Shown here: piece after piece, positions 1-14,100 of the stretch
Layout of the letters: each line of letters opens with the position of its first letter
How positions within the stretch are numbered: position 1 is the first letter of the stretch
Source: Rotaria socialis
Lineage: Eukaryota > Rotifera > Eurotatoria > Philodinida > Philodinidae
Assembly: GCA_905331475.1 (NCBI GenBank)
Contig: CAJNYU010001291.1
Coordinates: forward strand, 124,001 to 188,000
Direction: 5' to 3'
DNA: 64,000 nucleotides
Program-made: the position numbers and the translations under genes
The notes under the pieces: generated by a model
Told to the model about the DNA's origin: nothing
The model's database searches: none
The model's input: only the letters and a program-made list of their open reading frames with translations

Positions 1-45
1 ATGGTTTGTTATTTGAAAGCATTTATTAAAAGTCTAATTTCCTAG

Positions 46-1712
46 GAAATAACTGGAGTAAATATTTTGTCAAATATTCAAACATCACAACGGTACAAAC
101 AATTTATGCTATCAATAGCTAAATTGAAATCAATACAAGATTTACAGCAAGAGAATTTTTATTGTCCATTGTTGGATGCTAATAATGCGGATAATTGTGG
201 TCAATATGCTTATATTTGGCAAAATTCAATCTATCAAGGTAAATAAATAGAAATTTTCTATTTTTTTACAATCTTTATTTTTCAGTTTTATTTCATACAT
301 CGAGTATGATGCCAAACACACGATGGGATCATGAATTCAAAAAGAAATTAATTGGCAATGATTATGTTATTATTTCATATAATGAAAGCGATTATCCATT
401 TGAAATGCAAACAATTAAAGTAAGCATTTGAATTTTATCGAAAAATTGCATTTAAATCAATTTTAGAGTGGAGTATGTCAATATGCTATTGAAGTTTGTC
501 CACAAAAAAATTCAAATTATACTCGTGTTCGACTCAAACGACGAACTCCAACCACTACAACACGTAAGTTTGTTTTCTTTCGTTAAGAATTATTGTTACT
601 TTCGATACTATGGTTTTTATTTCTTTTTTACAACCAAAATCATCAAACCATGCATTTATTTTCACTACTAAAAATTCGAATAAATATAAAAAATAAATTT
701 CAATAATCTCCACTGCTAAATAAGTTATTGGAGGATTGTTTATTTTTTTTAACAAGGATAAAGATGTACAGTGGAAACTATTCAAGTTTTTGTTTTAGAA
801 GACTTCTACTAGAAAGTCTTTTCGTTTACGATGTTCAATAAAATCTCTTTATCTGAGCTACAAAATCTCTTTGTGAATTCGAAAAACTCTGCTTTTGTAG
901 CGTATACCGTCTAAGCACTGAAGAATGAGGACTTCAATTTTCTCACTACATTTTTATTCGTCCAAAAATTGTTTGTTTGTTTCTCTCTATGTTAGAAACA
1001 TACGAAAAATATAGCTTGTTGAGCAATTTGTCTGACCTATTGTAAGGAATGGTAGTACAATTGAGATAAAGTGTTGCCAAAAGGATTTCCTTTCTGGCAG
1101 AAAACAAAATTCAACGGAAAGTTCGATATTTTGAATAGGAGAATAATTCTTTTTTAATCAAATACAATGAATCACGCGTATCTCTGTTGAGCTCCTACAG
1201 AGAATTTAGCCGTTACACCAAATTAATTTCTTGTCACACACATCTCTCAACGTAATTAGCCTGTAAAATTTTAAAATAATACCGTCAAAAACTTGTCAAA
1301 TAAACAGAGCATTAAGAAGAATATAATACAATTCACATATTTACATTTTTCTGTAGTTCTTTTGAAACAAAATAGTATATAATTTTCCGATTCCGAGCAC
1401 GTTTAACTAATATTGAAAACAATGGACAAAACATTCATTCTTGATTCTTTTTTTATAATAATAGAAAATGCTTCAACAACGAATACAATATCATCAAATA
1501 ACATCGATTATTTACTATCAGATGATTATGTTGCATCATATGTTCGCGTATTGGCATTGTGCTTATGCCAACAAGGTGAACTGGAAGCTCGTCAACGCTC
1601 GTCATCACCTACGCCTTTTGTCATATCACCATGGCAAAATCGTCTTCAAGCACTGCGATCATTACGTACTCGTTGTTTTCTTTCATATAGTAATCGACAA
1701 TCGATTAATTAA
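46..1712 (+). CDS. TSC2: Tuberin (TSC2) C-terminus with Rap/Ran-GAP domain, 5' partial
   Basis: Four exons are visible: 46-238, 286-419, 467-563 and 1465-1712. Their phases agree, and position 46 directly follows an acceptor, so the gene continues left of the window. Exons 1-3 encode a RapGAP-type fold (FHTSSMMPN, then LIGNDYVIISYNES, then VRLKRR). The last exon matches the tuberin tail that follows the GAP domain (an ISPWQNRLQALRSLR stretch resembling the human PSKWIARLRHIKRLR segment). Tuberin with hamartin forms the GAP for Rheb and restrains TORC1. The catalytic Asn of the GND motif is present, but the His usually three residues before it is Leu. The third intron is long (564-1464, 901 bp) and I see nothing coding in it. 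An AATAAA lies at 2044. The family call is confident; RalGAP-alpha is less likely because of the C-terminal match. Confidence 0.85.
564..1464 (+). other. Long tuberin intron without recognisable content
   Basis: This is an AT-rich intron with a GTAAGT donor and a TAATAG acceptor, about 15 times longer than its neighbours. I see no transposon ends, tandem repeat or exon in it. Confidence 0.6.
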
Positions 1713-2140
1713 CAAAGAACAAAAGTTCCAATACCAAATATTACTCCATTTTCATATACAATCAAGTGTTTCATAGAAACAAAATTTTTTCATTTTTTTT
1801 GTTCTTGTTGTTCGCTTTCTATTGGAATATTCATTGGGGCAGTCCTTTTCATTTTCTCTCTCTGTTTCTCTCTTCCATAAACTTGTTCTTTAATAAGATT
1901 AAAATAGTCGTTGGTATTGACCAGATTTATTATAATATTATTTTGCATATTTCTCACTCCTTTTTTCCTTGTGATTCTTTCTTTTTTCTTGATATTATAT
2001 ATTGTATTTGACAAGTCGATACTAGGCAAATGATGATATTAGCAATAAAATGCGGGAGAGTGTTGATGGTTATTGATGAAGAATATTTTCATTAAAAAGC
2101 AACTCTTTATTTAGATCTACTATCAAAAATAATTGAAAAA
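1713..2140. other. Intergenic spacer, tuberin 3' UTR
   Basis: This AT-rich spacer holds the AATAAA signal at 2044-2049 for the tuberin gene. The rest would be the short promoter region of the next gene. Nothing else is seen. Confidence 0.5.
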
Positions 2141-2716
2141 ATGTGCCGAGAACGAAAAGTAAGTGAAACTAATAAGATAGATGTGAAATATGAAATTTAT
2201 ATATTTTGAAATTAGGTCGATCAAAGTCAAGTTGATAATACAGCCACTGATCAATACAATCAATTAATTGAACAACTCCGTATGTATATTTAAAAGAAAA
2301 AGAAAAGTATTGATTCAGAATTTTGCTTTTAATTACTATTGGCAGAGAGTGAATTAAATGAATTACTTGAAACAACTACTCATTTACAAGAAGAAAGTGA
2401 ACGTCTGGAACGAGAGGCACGTAAATTAATCGATGAAAATATTCAAGTACAAATTGAAGCACGCTTACTAAAAGAGAGATATCGTCACCGACGACGACGA
2501 CGACGAAATCTATTATCTATAAGAAAAAAGCGATTAAATTTTAGTCAATTAAAACAAGAACTACAGCGGGAACGACAAAGTTTTCTGCGTTTTGAACGTC
2601 GACTACGTGCTAAATATGAACAACCACTACATCAAATTGTTGCAACCTCAACAATAACTCAACAACCACGTCGTTGTCGTCGAATTCGATCGATGCCATC
2701 GGAATCCATTGATTAA
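2141..2716 (+). CDS. Small basic coiled-coil protein, function unknown
   Basis: Three exons (2141-2158, 2216-2279, 2346-2716) join in phase to give about 150 residues. The first exon holds only six codons after a clean ATG, followed by a GTAAGTG donor. The protein is almost entirely charged helix. Residues about 15-75 form a Leu/Glu-rich coiled coil, then comes a run of six Arg after RYRH, a second helix and an Arg-rich, Ser-containing tail. There is no signal peptide or membrane segment. An AATAAA near 2829 suits the 3' end. I do not recognise the family; a DNA- or RNA-associated or cytoskeletal scaffold role is only a guess from composition. Confidence 0.6.
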
Positions 2717-3629
2717 AATCATGTTGCTGTATATAAATCGAAATTTATAAATGTATACGTATACTATATATATATATGGAAAAGATCGAAAAGACATTGT
2801 AACGTTCGTATTTAAGTGTAGTTTTAAAAATAAATAGATCTATTGAAACATTCGAAATAATTTATCTTTCATTGATTTGGCTACAAGAATTATGCTTTTC
2901 TAGAAATTTGTTTAAATCTCAAAACAAGAACTTTTATTTCAGTATCATGTCGATCGTCTAAACAAGCATTTCATCATTTAGAATTAGTCTTCTGCACTTT
3001 TTTAGAAAACTACTGAAGAACTGTCAGTTTCTATGTAGTACATAATTTGCTGTTTGGTGGTCTCAATAAAATATACTTCTCAGTTTTCAAAAACCAGTGT
3101 TTAAACTCTTATTATTTTTAAAGGAAAATGTACTTGATAAAACTCTTTATTTTTATATTACTAGTACTATTTCATCAATGATAACTCAGTGAACGAAAAG
3201 TCTATAGGGCTAAGTTTTTCAAAATATCTCAAGTAATTCAATAAACACTTATTGGAAAAGGACGATTATTTCCTATTTGATTAAAAGGTCATTACTGTAC
3301 GGAGCACATTTTTTATTCATAATTTTTACGAATAAGTACACATCTCTATGAATTCGTTTTGCTAAATCAATCCTGAAAATGAGAAGAAAAAAAACAATGA
3401 AGTCAAATTAGACCATTTTTAAAAGATACTATTTAAGAAGATAATTTAGAAGTTAAATAAGTATAAATTCGAACGTGCTTTTAAAGAAAACCAAATGAAA
3501 AAGAACGACAGTAGAACGAACACATATAGAATCACCCAATTGTTTTGCTTGACTATGAATTGATATTGTTATTTTAATGTCACTCACAAATATTAGATAA
3601 ACTATATTACTATCATCATTGATCATGTA
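2717..3629. other. Intergenic, no gene seen
   Basis: This is AT-rich DNA with the 3' UTR of the coiled-coil gene at the left. No convincing ORF or repeat is seen before the hAT element. Confidence 0.5.
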
Positions 3630-4359
3630 CAGGGCGGCTAAATCTTCTGAACAGTAGGGAAGATTTCTGAAACTTGAAGTTCTCTCTGAATTTCTCAAGG
3701 GGAAAACGGTGGATTGCGGATTTTCGGACGTTTTTTTGGATTTCTGGATTTTTTTCGGATTGCTCATGAATTGGCGATCCCGAAAATCCGCCGTTTCCCC
3801 TTTGGAATTTCTTCTGATTTTTTCCGAATTCGAAACTATTTCAGATTCCATTTTGTTAGTGCAGTTCAGTACAATTATAGCACATTACTATTATAGATGT
3901 ATATTGCGGCACCTTGTTTTTCTCAATTATCCGTTGGTAATTTTTGACTTATATAGGCAAATTCAGCTACAGCAATGCACTAGGATTTGATAAATTTCTT
4001 TTCTTGATTTCGAGAATCTTATTTAATTGAACATTCCACAAATGAAAACAAAATTATCTATTGGATGATATTAATATGGTTGAATCTGGTTGTGAAGAGA
4101 AACAAATCGAAATAAATAAATTAGTCACAGCAATATCATTTCGACATATAAAGGAAAAAAAGAGTTTTCGGTAAAGATTCGTTATCGATTGATGAATATT
4201 CATCTTGATAGTGACAAATCTTTGGAAATGAAGTACCAGTCAATGACATAAAAGTAGTGGAATAGTTAATGCCAGCATCGTATACAGAAGGCGCTATTTC
4301 ACAAAGAATAACGTTTTTGATAAACTTCTGGTTTTTCAATTTTCGATCTGGCCACCCTG
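3630..4359. mobile_element. Non-autonomous hAT-type DNA transposon, 730 bp
   Basis: The left end reads CAGGGCGGCTAAATC and the right end GATCTGGCCACCCTG, imperfect inverted repeats of the hAT type. The 8 bases ATCATGTA lie directly outside both ends (3622-3629 and 4360-4367), an exact target duplication of hAT length. Near the left end, 3690-3812 folds back on itself and repeats the word GGATTTTCGG in both orientations, as subterminal transposase-binding repeats would. No transposase is present. A minus-strand frame at 4136-4339 has a protein-like look (for example NVILCEIAPSVYDAG) and could be captured host sequence, but I cannot identify it. Confidence 0.88.
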
Positions 4360-4367
4360 ATCATGTA

Positions 4368-4546
4368 TTACGTAGTATAGTTGTTAGTATCTTTTATTTT
4401 TTAAATTATCTATTAACATTTTCAAATTCATCACAGTTTCATATAACAATGTTCATCAAATTTTATGAAGATCACAAATATATATATATTCGGCCTAATC
4501 CAGAAGAAAATTTTCGATATAAAATGATTCTTCAAAATCACAAATG
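4368..4546 (+). pseudogene. Coding-like remnant beside the hAT insertion
   Basis: A short open stretch ends at a TGA near 4545. Its last part reads like real protein (HITMFIKFYEDHKYIYIRPN and onward) and is preceded by a 57-bp intron-like segment with GT and CACAG borders. No family is recognised and no start is visible. It may be the tail of a gene damaged by the transposon, or chance. Confidence 0.2.
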
Positions 4547-5297
4547 ATTAGATTCATAGGAAAAATAAAAGTAATTATGAAATAGCTCGGATAGTTTTCG
4601 TCTATCTACTACTATTTGTTATTGATCAAATAATTACATTCAATACAGTGCAAAAAAAAATATTTTTGTAAAACATGTCATGACTGGAAAAAAATGTTTT
4701 TTTTTCATTAACCAATGAAAATACTGTGGTGATGATGATGATGATGATGACGATGCAGCAACATAATTGCTCTGTTTTTCATTATCTTTTATATTATTGC
4801 TTTCTAAGCAAATAAGCAAACAATATCGAAATGAAGCTTTTTTGATTTCTACTGTAAATCAATTTATAGATAGTTTTTGTTACACGTTTAAATTTAAGTA
4901 ATTAGCCAATGAATTACCATGAACAAAAATCTCAAACAAGCATAGGATTAAATTATTCGAAATTCTCATCTTGGCCTTCAATTAAAGACAATAGTAAATC
5001 TTTATGAATCGATATATATATATATATATATGTATTAATTTTATGACGCAAAGGAGAAGATAGGTAAATAAGTGTAATAGACTGTCTTTCGGCAATACAA
5101 TGACAATTGATATGTAACAAGAACAACAAAAATGAATATTATATATATTTATTTGCCATTGCGGAGGCATCAATTTATACAATGGAAAGAAATAGATAAA
5201 AGAATGAACTCTTATTTCTACCTCTTTCAAACAGAAATAAAAACGTCTATTCATCTTGATTTCACATTTAGTAGACAGTTAAGTTGAATCAGTCAAC
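4547..5297. repeat. Intergenic with (GAT)n and (TA)n microsatellites
   Basis: A GAT repeat with one GAC interruption runs about 4731-4756, and a TA tract lies about 5013-5032. Nothing else is seen before the Ly6-like gene. Confidence 0.7.
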
Positions 5298-5773
5298 ATG
5301 ATATTAATTCAGCGGATAATAATTGGAATATGCTTTTTATCTAGTGAGCTATTTTTTTAATTTTCATTTTAGTTTAATTCTGTTATCTATTCATAGATAT
5401 TCAAATGATTAATTCAATCTTATGCTATCAATGTACAGATTGTCCAGAACCATTTGAGGAAGGTTATCCATATGTCACTATAACAAACAATACAAATTTT
5501 CTTGCACAATGCACTGTAAGTTTTTCTTATTTTAGTTAAAATGAAAAAAATAAGAAATATTTATTTCTCCAATAGAAAACAGTTATGAATTTAGGTAATG
5601 GTCAAAATTTAGTATCGAAGGGTTCAGTATTTTTTTGTCCAATTGAAACAACAACTGCTAATACTCGAATTTATTGTTGTGGTACTAATTATTGTAATTC
5701 AAGTAATCATTTCAATTTATCAATATTTTTATTTTATCTATCATTTTTTATTTGGATACGAACATATTTATAA
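5298..5773 (+). CDS. Ly6/uPAR (three-finger) GPI-anchored protein
   Basis: Three exons (5298-5343, 5397-5515, 5576-5773) give about 120 residues. A signal peptide ends near residue 22, followed at once by the LU-domain start LCYQCTDC. The middle Cys residues (AQC, FFC) lead to the diagnostic CCGTNYCN near the C-terminus. A hydrophobic tail with no cytoplasmic extension then follows, as expected for a GPI-addition signal. The domain is about 80 residues, as usual for this family. Such proteins sit on the outer cell surface and often modulate receptors or adhesion; the partner here is unknown. The ATG is the only one upstream of the signal peptide. An AATAAA lies at about 5851. Confidence 0.8.
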
Positions 5774-6640
5774 ATATAAACTATGAAATTTAACTAACTC
5801 AATAATAATTTCAGAGGTTAATGTAAAACTTGTTCTGTTTTAATTGAAAAAATAAAAAATATCTTTTGCTTATTTCTTTCTCGATGAGTGAATTTTGGTA
5901 ATATTGATAGAGGTGTTTTCTTGTTCCTTTTTCATTTGAAATATAAAATACTAGTGACAATTTTTTAATGAAAAATCGTTATTCGGTAAAATTGATTTAA
6001 TTCATGTCTATTATTAAAGTCATCTGAAGATAACAGCGATGAGTTAGTAGGAGAAATTCTTTTAGAATGATAAGATAATCATTTATCGTAAGAACATTTA
6101 AAAAGCGTTAACCAACATGACCATGATGAACTTTGATAAAAATTTGAATTTCTATCGTGAATCAAAATGAATACAATGTTTTCAATGCAAATGTTCGTCG
6201 ATGATAAACAAAAATAAGACAAGCACTAAATTCAAACTTAAATATATTTAGTAATAGATGAGCAATGGATTTTACTAAAACATTACAATCGGAACACAAT
6301 ATAAAAAAATAAAACATACAAAAAAAAACAAGAAAATAAAAATAGCTATCAGAAAAACATACAAAAATAAACAAGAAAACAAAAATAGCTATCAGAAAAA
6401 CAGAAAAATGAACCTTTCACTAAATATATGAATACCACACACAATGTCTTCATTTTCGAACGCACATCTGGCAATTTTCTTGTTGATGTAATATTAAATT
6501 TTCGCAATATTTCGTATTAACAATACAAAGAGTAACAAAAAACCGCGAAATTTGAATAATACTATCTAGAAAAGCAAATTAGCTTCTTTGCTTGTTAGAT
6601 AATAGCTGCTTTGTTTGTTATGTAAACTTTTTTATGTTTG
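5774..6640. other. Intergenic, near-direct A-rich repeat
   Basis: This is the Ly6 gene 3' UTR followed by AT-rich DNA. A roughly 35-bp stretch (AAACAAGAAAAYAAAAATAG core) occurs twice in tandem around 6326-6402. No gene is seen. Confidence 0.5.
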
Positions 6641-6702
6641 TGAAGGGCCTCACCTGCTAGGCAAGACCCCTCATCCGAGTACGTAGCGGATGAGGCCCTT
6701 CA
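6641..6702. repeat. GC-rich hairpin
   Basis: TGAAGGGCCTCA at 6641-6652 is the exact reverse complement of TGAGGCCCTTCA at 6691-6702. Inside it, CTCATCCG pairs with CGGATGAG. It is a compact GC-rich palindrome in AT-rich surroundings, probably a miniature transposon relic. Confidence 0.6.
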
Positions 6703-6837
6703 GCAATGTTAACCTTGATCACACTAGCTATACAAAAACCCATTGATTCTTGAATCATTAATGTTCTGCCGCTTTCGTGACATGAGTTCAATTAATTATG
6801 TTGCGTATTTGCAGACTAGCAGATATATTATCACAAA

Positions 6838-7175
6838 TAGAGGTGTCAGCCGAAGGGTTGAACGGCGACGGTGGGCAACACTTTTCAATTTTTTAACTTA
6901 TCCAGCAGCTCGTTATTTGAATGACTGATGTCTTCAGCGGGCGGCTCCTACAAATTGTTAAGATTTTTTTCACAGCGGCGGCGGCTCAGTTAAAAATTCA
7001 CTGATGAAACTTAAAAGAAAAATGTTCGATTCGATCGCATATGTATTGATGTCAGCGGCGGCAAATAACGCTATCAAAATTTTTTTATCTCTTGCAGCGA
7101 CGACTCCCCCAAAATTCTTAAAACTACCAGTAATTTGGTGGCTGCAGCGGCTCAGCCGTACAGCTGACACTTCTA
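6838..7175. mobile_element. hAT MITE, 338 bp, with exact 8-bp target duplication
   Basis: The ends are TAGAGGTGTCAGC (left) and GCTGACACTTCTA (right), inverted repeats with one mismatch and a typical hAT consensus. The 8 bases ATCACAAA flank both sides (6830-6837 and 7176-7183). The inside carries many copies of a GCGGCGGCTC/CAGC word in a background that is otherwise AT-rich. There is no transposase ORF. Confidence 0.9.
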
Positions 7176-7183
7176 ATCACAAA

Positions 7184-9741
<2,558 letters not shown>

Positions 9742-11168
9742 CCCCCCGGTGTCGGGCATAGTGCAAATAGAAACATTTTAGAGTGGTGTAAAAATGTTTC
9801 ACGTAGTGCGAAGTCTTCTTATCTATATTTTCAACTGTTACTTTTAGAAAAATTATAAAAGAAAATGTGCTAGTAAAATGACGGAAAAAATTTTTCAATT
9901 TTTCTATCAGTCTAATTAAAAAAAATTCATTGTATTCATGATTTGCAGCTGATATAGTTCATGTTGACTTGTAGTTTTCTTTCTTTCTTGGTTGATTTTT
10001 TCTTTTCATTACGTGCAATGAAAAAAACAAAATTTGCACCAATAATCAATTCAAGAACAAAAAAAAGGGTAGTGTGCGTCTTGCTGTATCAGACTGGAGA
10101 AAAAACACACACTTTTTTGTGCTTGCAGTATTTTTATAAAAATATGTGAAATATATACTTGAAAAGCCTTCTATTAGTTCTTCAAAGAGCAAAACGATAA
10201 AGTCATACTCTCGAAAATTAACATAAAGGATGCTGTAGCAAAACAGAAAAATTCTCCATTTCTTTTTCTATAAACAAAAGTAAAGCTCTGAAAAAATAAA
10301 ACTTGATTGCTTTTGCTCATATGTCAACAGTTTGTTGATACTACTGTCGTATTATTTGAAAAGGACTGTAAATTATTTTGTATTTTTAATATTCATAGAC
10401 AATTCACTGAAATCGTGCTCAATACAGAGAATCGATGAGAAATTGAACATGAAATATCGAATGTTATTTTTTACAATTTTTTTCCTGTGTTGAAATAAAT
10501 AAAGCATGTACTACACGATTAAGTAAAACGAACGAATATGGAATTAGTAATATTTCGAAAGCAGAAAAACCATCAACGAGCAATTTTTTTACTTTTTGAT
10601 AGTACATACATGTTAAAATGAAAATATAATTGCCATAGTAGTAGCAAAATAAAAATTATGTCGCATAGACACAATAACATATTTGTTCATGAAAAATATT
10701 TTTCTATTATTCCAACTGTAATATGTTATTTAACTAGTTCAGTTTCATAACTGCATTATTCTATTTCATATTTTCATTCAAGCTCAATCAAGAATGAAAT
10801 ACCAACATCGAGAGGTGGCGCATTTGAATGATACATCTTCTATAGTATTTTATTTTGCAGCTACTGAAATTAATAGTATATTTTGTATTTACCTTTTTTT
10901 CCGCTTATTTCTAGCATACTTATAAACTGTTTGTCATCATATATGGGCTCATTTCGTAGCAACGCTCAGTACGATGGCGTTTTCAACCAATCGCAATGCA
11001 TGATTGTTTTGAATTAATATTTTATAATTCAAAGATACCTAGCCAAGAAAGTTTAATTTATGAAATTAAAATCAACAACTATGTTGAGCATGACCTAAAA
11101 TTTAAGGTTTCTTTGTTTTTCGTGGTGTAATAATATCATCGCTGTTTAACAATGATTTTATAAGAAAA
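9742..11168. other. Gene-free upstream region of the PTPN13-like gene
   Basis: This is AT-rich DNA with no recognised coding exon. The last part must hold the promoter and 5' UTR of the phosphatase gene; no specific element can be named. Confidence 0.45.
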
Positions 11169-14100
11169 ATGTCGATTGATACTACAAGGTATCATGATGA
11201 TAGTCGAAAATGGTCTCGTGGTGGGAGTTTCAACAGTAATTGTAGAAGTAAACAATCAAGTCATGGTACCGGTGATAGCGATTCTCTGATGGTATGCATA
11301 CAAGTTCATTGATTTTGAAATAAAGAAAAATTTTAATATATTTATATAAGAGATACATCAATAGATTATTATTTTTTTCTTTACACACATCTACCCGTAC
11401 TGATTCGCTTAAAGCCGTATAAAGTCATACACATATTACCAATCTTGTCTTTTTTCGATGGATGACATCATAAACAAATCCTTTGTTTAACTTAAATCAA
11501 GGCTTCAACATCTATATATATATATATATATATATATCTGCGTTTATATACACATATCTTCGGTTGAAATTCAAAAAAGAAACGCATAGTATTCTTTCTC
11601 TTTTCTCATTTGTGAAATTGAGTAGGAACTGCTTACTCATAAACATGCACATATTTGTTTCTCTTGTTTTTCTCTCTCTCTCTTTCGAACGCCCATTTCT
11701 CATCTTTCGACTTTTTTACTGCCGTCTCTAAAAATCATACTTGCGATTGCCCAGCTGTTGCATCCTTTTTTGTAGTCAACGCCATTGCTACTTAAAATTT
11801 CTTTCTGTCTGCCTTTTCGAATTGTTGTGCACACGCAAATGAAGTACATAATTCTGTAGCAAAAAAAGCAAACTTGTTTACCTAATCTTGTGTATACATC
11901 ATGTACGCTTCCACTCTTTTCGCGAATTGTAAACAGATGACCTTCGATTGTACATCTGTCGCGCAAAGTTAGGTTGATGATGTCTTCCTTTCTTTCAATT
12001 AGGAACTCACCGACGAGCACGTTTTACATTTGCTCGATCAAGCTATTGATCATCACGATAATTGTAATCCGATGAGTACGAGACGTCATCTGCCACAAAT
12101 TCCCCCTCAATTAGGAGCTATGCCGATCAACGATCATTCTCAAGTACCAACTCGTTCGGCTATAGAAGATTTATTTCAAATATTTGAAAACAATGCTGAA
12201 TTTATAACGATGGGTAAACGTTTATTAAATAAAAAACGAAAATTAGAACAATTACGAGCACAACTTAATTTACCTGATGATTTAACTAGTGAAGACACAG
12301 TCAAATTATTACAATTACGAGAACGTCTCAAAGCAAAACGAAGACTACGTAAGAGAAGATAGCTCTTTTTTTTATTGTAAATTTCCTTTTCTTTCTGTTG
12401 AATCTCCGCAGCGACCGCATTCATTGCACCAGAAAAAGCATCCATGAATAAAGAACTAACAACAATATATCGAAAATCATCAACTAGTATGCCTGATCTA
12501 ACTCCAGCAGCGTTGTAAGTTATTAATTGAACAATACAAAAAGAGATAATTGATTGCTTCTATGAACCATAGAATTGATACAACTAATCAATCATCTTTA
12601 TTCGATCTCAATGCTTCATTGAATAGTTCTGTTTATCGAAAACGAAGACGAAAATCACTGTTTCGAGTAAATAATAATTTATTTATCTTAATGAAATATC
12701 ATATTTCATATATCATTTTACATTGAATTATAAGTTTGATTATTATATATGAGAATATGATGCGTGGAAGTCAACAAATTTATTCAGTTTTCTTTCGAGG
12801 TTCATGGTTTTATTTTTCTTTCGTTCTGTTATTATTTGAGAGAACTTAGTTTTGAAACAAATGAATTTATTTAATGAAATTTTATTCTATGTTTTGAATG
12901 ACAAGACAGAGCTGATTAGTTCACTAAGGCCAAAAAAAAATGTACAAATAAGTCTTTCAACATGATTAAATCCAATGCGATTGGTAGTTATTTTGTAAAA
13001 GAACAGTAACAGTGAGAAATATTTTGCAATAAAAAAAATATAAGTGAAAGTCTTACAAATGTTCAAGGCTCGATTATAATCGAAGATTTTCTATTTCTTC
13101 TTTCAAATTATTAAAAGAATATTTTTTAATCAACATTTGAATCTTATATCGTTAATTATTAAATGAACTCTATCATTAAGATCATTGATTCTTTTGTGAG
13201 ATGAATCAGTCATCAGATACTTTAAAATTTATTGTATTGAATAGACTTATGATAGTTCTGGATCAAACAATTGATAAACAGTTCTTTTATCGCCATAGGA
13301 ACAAGAACTAAATAGAATATTTAAACCACGATTATTGATAGAACAAGATCATTCGAAAAGAATTGGTTCATTCTAGTAGTTATCATACATCTGACACTTA
13401 ATTAAGCGGCATCGATTTGTTTTTCGAGTTATATTACACGATTTAATACTCACTTATTGTTTCAGTCGTATGCAAGAGTACAGTAGAGCATGTCACGATA
13501 TGAATAGAATTCTATATTAATTTATTATTTGTATTATAATTTTATATAAATTTATTATTTGTATTATAATTTCATATAAATTTATTATTTGTATTATAAT
13601 TTCATATAAATTTATTATTTGTATTATAATTTTATATAAAATATTCATGAAACTTTTTTCCTTCTCATAGAAACAACTTGGACCTGAATTTGTTGTACAA
13701 CCTAATGCTAAAGTTGAAAAAATCATAGTTCCTAGCCGAGTAAGTTTAATATTTATTTTATGGAAAAGCTTATTCTTATAATATATTTATAAAAGAATCC
13801 ATTTGAATGCATTTGTCAAGTTATGGTTCTTCTTCCAAATAATAATTGTGTTCGAGTGTGTTGTAAATCCAATGCTACTGTACGTGTTATTTATGAAACG
13901 ATTGTTACTTATGCTGATTTAATTGAACATGATCTTTTTGGTCTTATGATTATGATCGGTGACTATTCATTTGTTTTTTAATTTTAGTAAATTAAGTAAT
14001 AAAAACTTATTTTTTTCTTGTAAATGTAGAAGATGAATGTTTTTTTCCTCCGATGGATCTTAAAATATCGAAATTAATCAATGATGCAAAATGGAAATCT

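Noticed and set aside
4136-4339. Minus-strand frame inside the first hAT element
   Set aside because: It looks protein-like but has no clear start, family or splice context, so it is noted only as possible captured sequence.
13521-13640. Regular 30-bp repeats considered as an array with spacers
   Set aside because: The units abut with no spacers and lie in an animal intron, so this is a minisatellite.
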